The notes beneath the pieces were generated by a model. It had not been told where the DNA came from. It worked only from the letters and a program-made list of their open reading frames with translations, and did no database searches. A stretch of 51,056 nucleotides of DNA from an uncultured bacterium (GTDB lineage: Bacteria > Bacillota > Clostridia > Lachnospirales > Lachnospiraceae), in the NCBI GenBank assembly GCA_905215155.1, contig CAJMPJ010000026.1, forward strand, positions 1-51,056, read 5' to 3'. Position 1 is the first letter of the stretch. The number at the start of each line of letters is the position of its first letter. Made by a program: the position numbers and the translations under genes. Below are positions 32,802 to 41,707 of the stretch, one piece after another.

Positions 32802-33656
32802 TTATCCCGGAAATGAATTTCGGAACTGTTTGATGTCATCAAGCAGCAGGCTTGAGATGCGGAGACCGCCTCTGCCGGTCCCCAATTCAATATCAGGCTT
32901 ATTGCTCCCGTGAAAATCAGAACCGCCCGTGGGAAAAAGGCCATATTTTCTGGCTAGGCTTTTTAGCTTTAAACTTTCATACTGGTTGTTTGAGGAGTGA
33001 TACACCTCCAGACCTAAGAGCCCAAGCTCTTTTAAATAGCAGACCAGTTCCTCCGTCTTTTTGTCTCCCAGGTGATACTGGAAGGGATGAGCCAGAACCG
33101 GAAACGCATTGCAGCCGGTCAGAATCTTTATCGCGTGCTCCGGAGTGATATTTTCTTTCCTCGGGCAGTAAGGACCTCCATAGTTTAAGTATTTTTTAAA
33201 TGCCTGGTCCATGGTTTTTACATAGCCCTTTTCCCAAAGCACGCGCGCAAAATGTGCACGGGTTACTACTGTACCCGGATTACCGGCCATGACTTCTTCC
33301 AGAGAGATCAGGATGTCTGCTTCTTGGAAACGGCGGATAATTTCGGCATTTCTCTTATCACGGATTTTTTTTAGTTCGCTGATTTCAGAAGAAAAACAGG
33401 AGTCGGAAGGATCGACATAAAGCCCCAGGATATGTATTTCTTCTTCTAAATAAACACAGGACAGTTCAATGCCGGGAACGATTTCGAGAGGAAGGCCGAA
33501 AGCCGCCTCCTGTGCTTCTTTGATTCCATCTATGGTATCGTGATCGGTCAGTGCGATGGCTGTCAGCTTTTTTTCTGCAGCAAGTGACACCACTTCGGAG
33601 GGAGATAAGGTACCATCCGAAGCGGTGGAATGAACATGTAAATCGACAAAATTCAT
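32802..33656 (-). CDS. PHP-domain phosphoesterase (RNase AM-like)
   Basis: This PHP-family metal-dependent phosphoesterase has 284 residues. The N-terminal DLHVHSTASDGTLSP motif is followed by LTDHDTIDG, then PGIELSC, a central HPFQYH and the C-terminal GGSDFHG. Together these give the metal ligands of the trinuclear site. Similar proteins include YciV/RNase AM and 3',5'-nucleotide bisphosphate phosphatases. The ATG at 33656 follows GGAGG and starts just before the first metal motif, so the longer frame is rejected. It converges on hemB with only a 2-nt gap. Confidence 0.9.
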   Translation of the reverse strand: MNFVDLHVHSTASDGTLSPSEVVSLAAEKKLTAIALTDHDTIDGIKEAQEAAFGLPLEIVPGIELSCVYLEEEIHILGLYVDPSDSCFSSEISELKKIRDKRNAEIIRRFQEADILISLEEVMAGNPGTVVTRAHFARVLWEKGYVKTMDQAFKKYLNYGGPYCPRKENITPEHAIKILTGCNAFPVLAHPFQYHLGDKKTEELVCYLKELGLLGLEVYHSSNNQYESLKLKSLARKYGLFPTGGSDFHGSNKPDIELGTGRGGLRISSLLLDDIKQFRNSFPG

Positions 33657-33786
33657 AAGAACCTCCAAAATGAAATAGATTGGTAACACTATAGTAACAT
33701 GTTTTTTACGTTCTGTAAAATACAGAAAAAACGGGGAAATTAATTAAGAAAATTCATAAAATCGTAATAGCATTTCCCACAAAGTA

Positions 33787-33795
33787 TGGTATACT
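33787..33795 (+). promoter_or_regulatory. Extended -10 ahead of the VanW-family gene
   Basis: TGgTATACT (33787-33795) is an extended -10, 42 bp before the start codon, with no convincing -35. Confidence 0.5.
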
Positions 33796-33837
33796 ACTCA
33801 ATGTAATACCACATAATCATGTAAAAAGGTGAAATAA

Positions 33838-35556
33838 ATGAGTCAGGTAGATAACAGACAAAGAGGCGGTGGAAGAATCCGTTCCTCTCAGAACGAAAGT
33901 AAAAGAAACACGTCATCCTCAGGCCGCAGGACAAGCCAGTCTTACAGCCGTGGCAGTTCTTATCAAAGACGTGGAAGGAAAAGAAAAAGAGGACCTCAAT
34001 ACGATGTAACGAAGGTACTTTTGGGGATCATTTTGGCTGTTGTCGCGGTGATCAGTATAATGGCGGTTGTTAAATTTGCCGGAAGCCGTAAAGCAAAAGC
34101 GGCTGAAGTGAATTCCTCAACGGTTTCAGATCAGGGATTAAAAAAGGACGTGAAGGTAGACGATATTTCCATTGCCGGTATGTCCAGGGAAGAAGCCCGT
34201 GAAGCCATTCTTAAAAAGTACCCATGGGGAATGAAGGTTACTTATAATAATGACGAATTCAAAGTAAAAAACCTTCTGGACAGTAAGATCGAAGCTCTGC
34301 TGGAGGAAATATATACAGGGGAACCAAAAGAAAGCTACACTCTGGATACGGATGGAATGGAAGAGGAGATCGGTTCCGTGGTGAAAGCGGCAGCAGAGAA
34401 ATGGGACGTTGCAGCGAAAAATGGTTCCATTTCCGGTTTTGACAAAAACACCGGTAAGTTTATTTATTCTGGAGAACAAAACGGCGTAGTGATTGATCAG
34501 GATAAACTTTCAGCCGATATAACTGCTCAGCTGAAGGCGAAGAACTTTCAGGCGGTTATTCCGGCCACAGGCAAGGAAGTGGCACCTAAGATCACAGAGG
34601 CCCAGGCAAAAGAGCTGTACAAGGTAATTGGGACTTATACCACCACCACCACATCGAACAAAGACAGGAATAAGAATATCGAACTTGCCTCCGCTGCTTT
34701 AAACGGACTGATTCTTAAACCAGGGGAAGAGTTCTCTTTTAATAAAGCAACAGGAGAACGTTCTTCTGCCAAAGGGTATCGTCCTGCTGGAGCATATTTA
34801 AACGGAGAATTGATCGAGGAGCCTGGCGGCGGCGTATGTCAGGTATCATCTACCTTATATAATGCGGTGGTTTTTGCCGGTCTTACGACCACAGAGCGCC
34901 ATGCCCATAGTTACGAGCCTTCTTATGTTACACCGGGAGAGGATGCCATGGTGAGTTTTGGCGGGCCGGATATGAAGTTTGTAAATAATTCTTCCAGTTC
35001 CATTGCAATCAGAACCAGCTTTGCAAAACAGAAATTGAAGATCTCCATCGTCGGCATTCCGATATTGGAAGACGGAGTCACTTTGTCCATGACCTCCAAA
35101 AAGACAGCCGAACTGGATGCTCCTGCGCCAGTATATGAAGAAGATCAGACTCTCCCGGCCGGGGTAGAGAAGATCGTTAAGGCAGAGACCAAAGGAAGCC
35201 GCTGGGTGACGAATCTCGTGACCAAGAAAAACGGTGTTGTGGTAAGCGATGAGTTTTTCCACAACAGCACATACCGCGGAAAAGCGGCTACGATCAAGAG
35301 GAACACCTCCGGAGTGGTGATTCCTTCAGCCAATCCTTCCGATGCAGGAACTAACGGAGGTTCTCAGGCCAATCAAGAGACGAAGGCTTCACAGGCCGGA
35401 GATACCCCGGGCAATTCTTCTTCCGGTGAAACCCAGCAGGAGAAACCAACCCCACAGGAGACTCAGCCATCAAAATCACAGGGACCTTCTTCCGATATGG
35501 AAGAAACCACAGCCCCTGCAGAAACCATTGTGCCTCCCAATCCATTAAACGGATAA
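33838..35556 (+). CDS. VanW-family membrane-anchored wall protein
   Basis: This protein has 572 residues. A basic, Ser/Arg-rich cytoplasmic head (1-55) and a single membrane helix (about 60-82) are followed by a peptidoglycan-binding-4-like domain. The VanW domain comes next, with FSFNKATGERSSAKGYRPAG and GGGVCQVSSTLYNAV as its core (about residues 299-400). A G5-like strand region (VEKIVKAETKGSRW) and a Ser/Thr/Pro/Gln-rich tail complete it. VanW-domain proteins occur widely in Clostridia, and glycopeptide resistance should not be inferred. The tail may span or attach to the wall. A strong terminator follows. Confidence 0.87.
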   Translation: MSQVDNRQRGGGRIRSSQNESKRNTSSSGRRTSQSYSRGSSYQRRGRKRKRGPQYDVTKVLLGIILAVVAVISIMAVVKFAGSRKAKAAEVNSSTVSDQGLKKDVKVDDISIAGMSREEAREAILKKYPWGMKVTYNNDEFKVKNLLDSKIEALLEEIYTGEPKESYTLDTDGMEEEIGSVVKAAAEKWDVAAKNGSISGFDKNTGKFIYSGEQNGVVIDQDKLSADITAQLKAKNFQAVIPATGKEVAPKITEAQAKELYKVIGTYTTTTTSNKDRNKNIELASAALNGLILKPGEEFSFNKATGERSSAKGYRPAGAYLNGELIEEPGGGVCQVSSTLYNAVVFAGLTTTERHAHSYEPSYVTPGEDAMVSFGGPDMKFVNNSSSSIAIRTSFAKQKLKISIVGIPILEDGVTLSMTSKKTAELDAPAPVYEEDQTLPAGVEKIVKAETKGSRWVTNLVTKKNGVVVSDEFFHNSTYRGKAATIKRNTSGVVIPSANPSDAGTNGGSQANQETKASQAGDTPGNSSSGETQQEKPTPQETQPSKSQGPSSDMEETTAPAETIVPPNPLNG

Positions 35557-35572
35557 ACGGACAATAACAGAC

Positions 35573-35610
35573 AGGACTGGACAGATATTTTGTTCCAGTC
35601 CTCTTTTTTT
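35573..35610 (+). terminator. Terminator after the VanW-family gene
   Basis: The stem AGGACTGGA/TCCAGTCCT (35573-35581 with 35594-35602) is followed by seven T. Confidence 0.9.
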
Positions 35611-35652
35611 CGATTGTTTCAAAAATAATACTTAATTTTCCAGTTTTAATAT

Positions 35653-35709
35653 TTGCTTTTTGTTGAATAATTGTTATAATAATGTCAGGTCACTTTCCCA
35701 TTATGGGAA
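35653..35709 (+). promoter_or_regulatory. nifJ promoter with a downstream dyad
   Basis: TTGCTT (35653-35658) and consensus TATAAT (35675-35680) are 16 bp apart. A small dyad TTCCCA-TTA-TGGGAA (35695-35709) falls at about +8 to +22 of the transcript and could be an operator or a 5' stabilising hairpin. Confidence 0.55.
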
Positions 35710-35748
35710 CGATTTATTAATATTCACATTTGCAGGAGGAAATCAAAA

Positions 35749-38700
35749 ATGGCAAGAAAAATGAAAACCATGGATGGTAACCACGCAGCAGCGCATGCTT
35801 CTTATGCGTATACTGATGTAGCGGCTATTTATCCAATTACCCCATCTACACCTATGGCAGAGGCCACAGATGAATGGGCCACAGACGGAAGAACAAACAT
35901 CTTTGGTCAGACAGTACAGATTACAGAAATGCAGTCTGAGGCAGGAGCAGCAGGTGCAGTTCATGGTTCCTTAGCAGCAGGTGCGCTGACCACCACCTAT
36001 ACCGCTTCCCAGGGTCTGTTACTTATGATCCCAAACCTTTATAAAATCGCAGGTGAGCAGCTGCCGGCAGTATTCAATGTATCCGCTCGTGCAGTTGCAT
36101 CTCATGCTTTATCTATTTTTGGTGACCACTCTGACGTATATGCATGCCGCCAGACAGGCTGTGCTATGTTATGCGAATCAAGCGTACAGGAAGTTATGGA
36201 CTTGACTCCGGTAGCTCATATGGCTGCTATTGAAGGCAAAGTGCCGTTTATTAACTTCTTTGATGGTTTCCGTACATCTCATGAGATCCAGAAGATCGAG
36301 ACATGGGATTATGAAGATTTAAAAGACATGTTAAACATGGATGCAGTCGATGAATTCCGTCGTAATGCATTAAATCCGAACAAGCCGAATTTAAGAGGTT
36401 CCGCTCAGAACCCTGACATCTTCTTCCAGGCAAGAGAAGCATGTAATCCATATTACGATGCTCTTCCAGGAATTGTTCAGAAATACATGGACAAGGTCAA
36501 CGAAAAGATCGGTACGGATTATAAGTTATTCAACTACTACGGAGCAGCAGATGCAGACCATGTAATCATTGCTATGGGTTCTGTTAATGATACGATTGAA
36601 GAGACAATTGATTATTTAACAAAGGCCGGACATAAGGTTGGTGTTGTAAAAGTTCGTCTTTTCAGACCTTTCAGCGCACAGGCTCTGATTGATGCCATTC
36701 CTGATTCTGTTAAAACAATCTCTGTTTTAGACAGAACAAAAGAGCCAGGTTCTTTAGGTGAGCCATTATACTTAGATGTTGTTGCTGCTCTTAGAGGATC
36801 TAAGTTTGATCAGGTTAAGATTCTGACCGGACGTTACGGTTTAGGTTCCAAGGATACAACGCCTGCACAGATCGTTGCTGTTTACAATAATAAGACAAAA
36901 ACACCATTTACCATCGGTATTGTGGATGATGTTACACATCTTTCTCTTGAAACAGGTGATCCGATTGTTACTACTCCGGAAGGAACTACTAACTGTAAGT
37001 TCTGGGGTCTTGGTGCAGATGGTACGGTAGGTGCAAATAAGAACTCCATCAAGATCATTGGTGATAATACCGACATGTATGCTCAGGCATATTTTGATTA
37101 TGATTCCAAAAAATCCGGTGGTGTTACCATGTCCCATTTACGTTTCGGACATAAGCCGATCAAGTCCACTTACCTGATCCGTAAGGCAAACTTCGTCGCT
37201 TGCCACAATCCTTCCTATGTACGTAAGTACAATATGGTTCAGGAACTTGTAGACGGCGGTATCTTCTTATTGAACTGTCCTTGGGACAAAGACGGTCTTG
37301 ACAAGCACTTACCAGGCCAGGTAAAGAAATATATCGCAGATCACAATATTCAGTTATACACCATCGACGGTGTTAAAATCGGTATTGAGACCGGTATGGG
37401 ACCAACACGTATCAACACAATCCTTCAGTCTGCATTCTTTGAACTGACTGGAATCATTCCTGCTGAAAAAGCAAACGAATTGATGAAAGCAGCAGCTAAA
37501 GCAACTTACGGACGTAAGGGCGAAGAGGTTGTAAAGAAGAACTGGGCTGCCATCGACGCTGGTGCAAAGGGTGTTGTCAAAGTAGAAGTTCCAGAGAGCT
37601 GGAAAAACTGCACGGATGAAGGTCTTGACTATAAGAAAATCTCCGGTGATAACAAGGAAGTTGTTGACTTCGTAAATAATATCCAGATAAAAGTCAGTGC
37701 TCAGGAAGGTGATTCTTTACCAGTATCCGCATTTACTGATTATGCAAATGGTTCCTCACCATCCGGTACCTCCGCATATGAGAAACGTGGTATTGCAGTA
37801 AATATTCCAAGCTGGAATCCAGATAATTGTATCCAGTGTAACTTCTGTTCCTATGTTTGTCCTCATGCAGTTATCCGTCCGGTTGCTTTAACAGAAGAAG
37901 AAGCAGCTAAGAAGCCGGAAGTTATGAAGACACTTCCTATGACAGGTATGGCAGGATACCAGTTCGCTATTACGGTATCTGCATTTGACTGTACCGGTTG
38001 TGGTTCCTGTGCAAATGTTTGTCCTGGAAAGAAGGGCGAAAAGGCTCTTACTATGGTAAACATGGAAGCAAACTGTGATGCAACTCAGACAGGCTTTGAC
38101 TATGGTCAGACTCTTCCGACCAAACAGGAAGTGATCACGAAATTCAAAGAGACTACTGTTAAGGGAAGCCAGTTCAAAAAGCCGCTTCTTGAGTACTCAG
38201 GAGCATGTGCCGGTTGTGGTGAAACTCCTTATGCAAAATTAGTAACTCAGTTATTCGGTGACAGAATGTACATTGCCAATGCAACTGGATGTTCTTCTAT
38301 CTGGGGTAACTCTTCACCATCTACACCATATACTGTAAATGAAAAAGGACAGGGTCCTGCATGGGCAAACTCCTTATTTGAAGACAATGCAGAGTTTGGT
38401 TATGGTATGCTTTTAGCTCAGACTGCACTTAGAAGTGGATTAAAGGCTAAAGTAGAAGAGCTGTTAAACTCTGAAAAGGCTTCTGATGAAGTGAAAGCAG
38501 CATGTAAAGAGTACCTTGACACATTTGCAGTTGGCGCAACTAACGGAACTGCTACCGATAAGCTCGTTGCTGCATTAGAAGGCTGTGACTGTGAATTAGC
38601 CAAAGCAATTCTGAAAGACAAAAACTATCTGGCAAAGAAATCCCAGTGGATCTTTGGTGGTGACGGTTGGGCTTATGATATTGGTTTCGGTGGTGTTGAC

Positions 38701-39285
38701 CATGTTCTTGCAAGCGGCAGGGATATCAATATTATGGTATTTGATACAGAGATCTACTCCAATACAGGCGGACAGTCCTCCAAGTCTACAAAGACTGGTG
38801 CTGTAGCACAGTTCGCTGCCGGCGGTAAAGATACAAAGAAGAAAGACTTAGCAAGCATTGCCATGAGCTATTACGTATATGTAGCACAGATCGCTATGGG
38901 TGCTGACTATGCTCAGACTGTAAAAGCAATTGCAGAAGCAGAGGCTTATCCGGGACCATCTTTAATCATCGCTTATGCTCCATGTATCAGCCATGGTATT
39001 AAGAAAGGTATGTCCAAAGCTCAGACAGAAGAGAAGCTGGCTGTAGAATGCGGATACTGGAATAACTTCCGTTTCAACCCTGCTGCTGAGAAGAAATTCA
39101 GCTTAGACAGCAAGGCTCCTGCATTAGAAGGATACCAGGAATTCTTAAAGGGCGAAGTTCGTTACGCTTCCTTAGTAATGAAGAACCCTGAGAGAGCAGC
39201 TGACTTATTCGAGAAGAATGAAGCAGATGCAAAAGCAAGATTTGAATATCTGCAGAAACTGGTTACTTTATACGGAAATGACTAA
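35749..39285 (+). CDS. nifJ: Pyruvate:ferredoxin (flavodoxin) oxidoreductase
   Basis: This single-chain enzyme oxidises pyruvate with CoA to acetyl-CoA and CO2 and reduces ferredoxin. The 1178 residues show the N-terminal pyrimidine domain (YPITPSTPMAEATDEWA), the gamma and CoA-type domains and two ferredoxin clusters (CIQCNFCSYVCPHA and CTGCGSCANVCPG). The proximal cluster Cys (CAGCGETPYAK) and the thiamine-diphosphate block GGDGWAYDIGFGGVDHVLASG follow, then NTGGQSSKST. AGGAGG precedes the ATG, and codons are strongly biased as in highly expressed genes. Its reduced ferredoxin could feed the Rnf complex encoded at the start of the window. Confidence 0.98.
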   Translation: MARKMKTMDGNHAAAHASYAYTDVAAIYPITPSTPMAEATDEWATDGRTNIFGQTVQITEMQSEAGAAGAVHGSLAAGALTTTYTASQGLLLMIPNLYKIAGEQLPAVFNVSARAVASHALSIFGDHSDVYACRQTGCAMLCESSVQEVMDLTPVAHMAAIEGKVPFINFFDGFRTSHEIQKIETWDYEDLKDMLNMDAVDEFRRNALNPNKPNLRGSAQNPDIFFQAREACNPYYDALPGIVQKYMDKVNEKIGTDYKLFNYYGAADADHVIIAMGSVNDTIEETIDYLTKAGHKVGVVKVRLFRPFSAQALIDAIPDSVKTISVLDRTKEPGSLGEPLYLDVVAALRGSKFDQVKILTGRYGLGSKDTTPAQIVAVYNNKTKTPFTIGIVDDVTHLSLETGDPIVTTPEGTTNCKFWGLGADGTVGANKNSIKIIGDNTDMYAQAYFDYDSKKSGGVTMSHLRFGHKPIKSTYLIRKANFVACHNPSYVRKYNMVQELVDGGIFLLNCPWDKDGLDKHLPGQVKKYIADHNIQLYTIDGVKIGIETGMGPTRINTILQSAFFELTGIIPAEKANELMKAAAKATYGRKGEEVVKKNWAAIDAGAKGVVKVEVPESWKNCTDEGLDYKKISGDNKEVVDFVNNIQIKVSAQEGDSLPVSAFTDYANGSSPSGTSAYEKRGIAVNIPSWNPDNCIQCNFCSYVCPHAVIRPVALTEEEAAKKPEVMKTLPMTGMAGYQFAITVSAFDCTGCGSCANVCPGKKGEKALTMVNMEANCDATQTGFDYGQTLPTKQEVITKFKETTVKGSQFKKPLLEYSGACAGCGETPYAKLVTQLFGDRMYIANATGCSSIWGNSSPSTPYTVNEKGQGPAWANSLFEDNAEFGYGMLLAQTALRSGLKAKVEELLNSEKASDEVKAACKEYLDTFAVGATNGTATDKLVAALEGCDCELAKAILKDKNYLAKKSQWIFGGDGWAYDIGFGGVDHVLASGRDINIMVFDTEIYSNTGGQSSKSTKTGAVAQFAAGGKDTKKKDLASIAMSYYVYVAQIAMGADYAQTVKAIAEAEAYPGPSLIIAYAPCISHGIKKGMSKAQTEEKLAVECGYWNNFRFNPAAEKKFSLDSKAPALEGYQEFLKGEVRYASLVMKNPERAADLFEKNEADAKARFEYLQKLVTLYGND

Positions 39286-39306
39286 TTGTCTTTATAAAGA
39301 ATAGAT

Positions 39307-39350
39307 AAAATCCCCATGACTAGAGGTTTCTTTGGTCATGGGGATTTTAT
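39307..39350 (+). terminator. Terminator after nifJ
   Basis: AAAATCCCCATGAC pairs perfectly with GTCATGGGGATTTT (39307-39320 with 39334-39347). Confidence 0.88.
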
Positions 39351-39439
39351 TTGCAGGTGCCGGCAAATGTGGGGAGACAGGCACTGGGTATCATTGTGGG
39401 AATACAATTATTATATAACTATCATAAAAGAGGGTTTTT

Positions 39440-40327
39440 ATGGGCGATTTAATTTATATCCAAAATGATGCAAATTCTAACATAAATACAGAACCAAATC
39501 CTCAGCAGTCTCCGCAAGAAAGTGAGGCATCTGCAGATACAGGAGATCATGATACACCGGCAGGGGAAGAGTCCGATTATTCAGACGGGAACCAGTCAAA
39601 CATACTCGTTCCCGGCCAGCAGGATGAGTGGCCGGTATTTGACAATCCATCTTCTGAAGAAGAAAATGAAAATACCTGGAGTTCCATAATAACAATGTTT
39701 CCAAAGCCGATTATTCCATGTTATTACTGCGATTCAGACCAGGTAGGACTAGTGCGCTTTTTAAATGCGGCGGCAGACTACCCTGCGTTTTATGTATTCA
39801 TCAATGACCAGATCGCGGTAAATGGACTTGATAATGGGGATATGACCCAGTATGGACGGGTATCTGCGGAGGAGTTGACAATTACTGTGACCGGTGAAAA
39901 TGACTATGAGTATGTAAAAAAGCAGATTCAGATTCCTGCAAAAAGTGCAATTACAATTGCTATTATCAATACGGATTCCGGACTTGATTTGATGGTCATT
40001 GAAGATATACTCTGCAATGGAGGAATCAATACCGGCTGTTTCCGGGTATGCAATCTTTCCATAACAAACCGGAGAATCAATGTTATGTTAAATGATGGCA
40101 GTGTAATTTTCCGGAATGTAAATTATAAGCAGGTGACTAATTTTCAGTATACAACGACGGGGTATTACATGGTTTCGGTTTCCGGAAGCAATTTTTTAAG
40201 CGGAAATATCTTATTAAGCTCCAATATATACATCAGAGGGAATGTATCATACACTCTGTATGTGTTCAACTGGAGCCTTACCCAGAATGCCATACGGATT
40301 CTGATCGTTGAGGATCGGAGAAATTAA
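39440..40327 (+). CDS. DUF4397-like protein with acidic N-terminus
   Basis: This 295-residue protein has a very acidic, Asn/Gln/Ser/Pro-rich N-terminal third (1-85). A short CYYCDS motif comes next. A beta-rich part then begins VRFLNAAADYPAFYVFINDQ, which resembles the DUF4397 opening (VRFxHAxPDAPxVDVYVNG). No signal peptide or membrane helix is seen, so if it is at the surface, export must be non-classical or linked to sporulation. DUF4397 function is unknown. Gene boundaries are supported by GAGGG before the ATG and by a terminator after the stop. Confidence 0.72.
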   Translation: MGDLIYIQNDANSNINTEPNPQQSPQESEASADTGDHDTPAGEESDYSDGNQSNILVPGQQDEWPVFDNPSSEEENENTWSSIITMFPKPIIPCYYCDSDQVGLVRFLNAAADYPAFYVFINDQIAVNGLDNGDMTQYGRVSAEELTITVTGENDYEYVKKQIQIPAKSAITIAIINTDSGLDLMVIEDILCNGGINTGCFRVCNLSITNRRINVMLNDGSVIFRNVNYKQVTNFQYTTTGYYMVSVSGSNFLSGNILLSSNIYIRGNVSYTLYVFNWSLTQNAIRILIVEDRRN

Positions 40328-40338
40328 ATAGTTTTAAC

Positions 40339-40366
40339 GCCTCTGGTTGACAAATCAGAGGTATTT
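40339..40366 (+). terminator. Terminator whose loop holds the next -35
   Basis: CCTCTG/CAGAGG (40339-40344 with 40355-40360) is followed by TATTTTA. The 10-nt loop contains the TTGACA used as the -35 of the GntR operon. Confidence 0.7.
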
Positions 40367-40398
40367 TACTATACTTAGTGTACTAGGAGTATTAATAC
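40346..40398 (+). promoter_or_regulatory. GntR operon promoter and probable operator
   Basis: Consensus TTGACA (40346-40351) is 17 bp from TATACT (40369-40374). Just downstream is the dyad TGTACTA-n7-TAATACA (40378-40398), overlapping the transcription start. That position fits autorepression by the YtrA-type GntR protein encoded next. Confidence 0.65.
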
Positions 40399-40416
40399 AG
40401 ATATTGGAGGTGGAAT

Positions 40417-40815
40417 ATGATATTGCTTGATTACAAAGACCGCAGGCCCATATATGAGCAGATTGTTGAAAAATTAAAAGATCTGATGATCTGCGGCGTA
40501 TTGGAACAGGATAGCCAGCTGCCGTCTGTCCGCAGTCTTGCCACCGATTTATCCATTAATCCCAATACGATCCAAAGAGCGTATGCAGAGTTGGAACGGA
40601 GGGGATTCATTTATTCGGTAAAAGGGAAAGGAAGTTTTGTGGCCGATACCAGTTCGATCCGTGCTTTAAAAAACAGTGAACTAAAGATAAAGCTTGGAAG
40701 TTGGATTGATGAAGCAAAAAGATCTGGCCTTACGGAAGATAAAGTTCATACCTGGATTGCAGAGGGCTGGACAAAACCGGAATATTTGGAAGGAGAGGAT
40801 AAAACTTATGATTAA
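40417..40815 (+). CDS. GntR-family regulator, YtrA subfamily
   Basis: This 132-residue repressor has an N-terminal GntR winged helix (YEQIVEKLKDLMICG, LPSVRSLATDLSINPNTIQRAYAELERRGF and KGKGSFV). The C-terminal helical extension is very short, as is typical of the YtrA group. Such proteins usually repress the ABC exporter genes that follow them. Here its stop overlaps the ABC ATPase start by 8 bp, and a dyad sits at the promoter. Confidence 0.92.
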   Translation: MILLDYKDRRPIYEQIVEKLKDLMICGVLEQDSQLPSVRSLATDLSINPNTIQRAYAELERRGFIYSVKGKGSFVADTSSIRALKNSELKIKLGSWIDEAKRSGLTEDKVHTWIAEGWTKPEYLEGEDKTYD

Positions 40816-41707
40816 AGCTGAAAATTTGACCAAGCGTTTTGATGAAATTGTGGCGGTAGACCATGTAAGTGCTGAGATCCGGGAGGGGAGCGTTTTCGGC
40901 CTTATCGGAACCAATGGGGCGGGAAAGAGTACATTTTTAAGAATGCTCAGCGGGATATTAAGGCCGGATGAAGGCAGCGTTGTCATAGACGGAGAACCGG
41001 TCTATGAGAACGAAAAGGTAAAGAGACGTTTCTTCTATATTTCGGATGACCAGTATTTTTTTAATAATGCAACCCCCAAGGATATGATGGAATTTTACAG
41101 CAGGGTTTATCCGGAATTTGACCGGGGACGTTTTCAGACACTATTGGATCATTTTGGACTGGAAACAAGAAGGAAGATCCAGACTTTTTCCAAAGGGATG
41201 AAAAAACAGCTTTCGGTCATTTGCGGGATCTGTGCCAATACGGAGTATCTGTTCTGTGACGAGACCTTTGACGGACTTGATCCGGTGATGCGTCAGGCGG
41301 TAAAAAGTATTTTTGCTAATGATATGGCGGAACGAAATTTAACCCCTATTATAGCCTCCCATAACTTGAGGGAGCTTGAGGATATCTGCGATCACGTAGG
41401 ACTTCTGCACAGGGGAGGAATATTGCTTTCCAGGGATTTGGATGATATGAAGCTTAACATTCACAAGATCCAATGCGTGTTAAAGGATGGGATGACAGAG
41501 AACGACCTGGTAGATTTAAACCGCATAAAAACGGAATCCAGAGGAAAGCTATACACCTTAACCGTGCGTGGAAGCAAAGAAGAAGTAATTGGACGGATGG
41601 AATCATACCAACCGGTATTTTATGAGATAATTCCACTGTCTCTGGAAGAAATATTTATCAGTGAAACGGAGGTGGCCGGTTATGACATCAAAAAACTTAT
41701 TTTTTAA
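40808..41707 (+). CDS. ABC transporter ATP-binding protein
   Basis: The ATPase has 299 residues, with Walker A GTNGAGKST, the signature-like FSKGMKKQLSV, a Walker B ending FCDETFDGLDP and a C-terminal extension typical of YtrB/BcrA-type exporters. The signature deviates from LSGGQ but is usual in this subgroup. The ATG at 40808 follows GGAGAGG and overlaps the regulator stop. The 3' end overlaps the permease gene by 26 bp. The operon pattern suggests export or sensing of a peptide antibiotic or envelope stress; the substrate is unknown. Confidence 0.9.
   Translation: MIKAENLTKRFDEIVAVDHVSAEIREGSVFGLIGTNGAGKSTFLRMLSGILRPDEGSVVIDGEPVYENEKVKRRFFYISDDQYFFNNATPKDMMEFYSRVYPEFDRGRFQTLLDHFGLETRRKIQTFSKGMKKQLSVICGICANTEYLFCDETFDGLDPVMRQAVKSIFANDMAERNLTPIIASHNLRELEDICDHVGLLHRGGILLSRDLDDMKLNIHKIQCVLKDGMTENDLVDLNRIKTESRGKLYTLTVRGSKEEVIGRMESYQPVFYEIIPLSLEEIFISETEVAGYDIKKLIF

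Noticed and set aside
33838..35556. Glycopeptide resistance gene, because of the VanW domain
   Set aside because: VanW-domain proteins are widespread in Clostridia without vancomycin resistance, and no van ligase or regulator genes are present.
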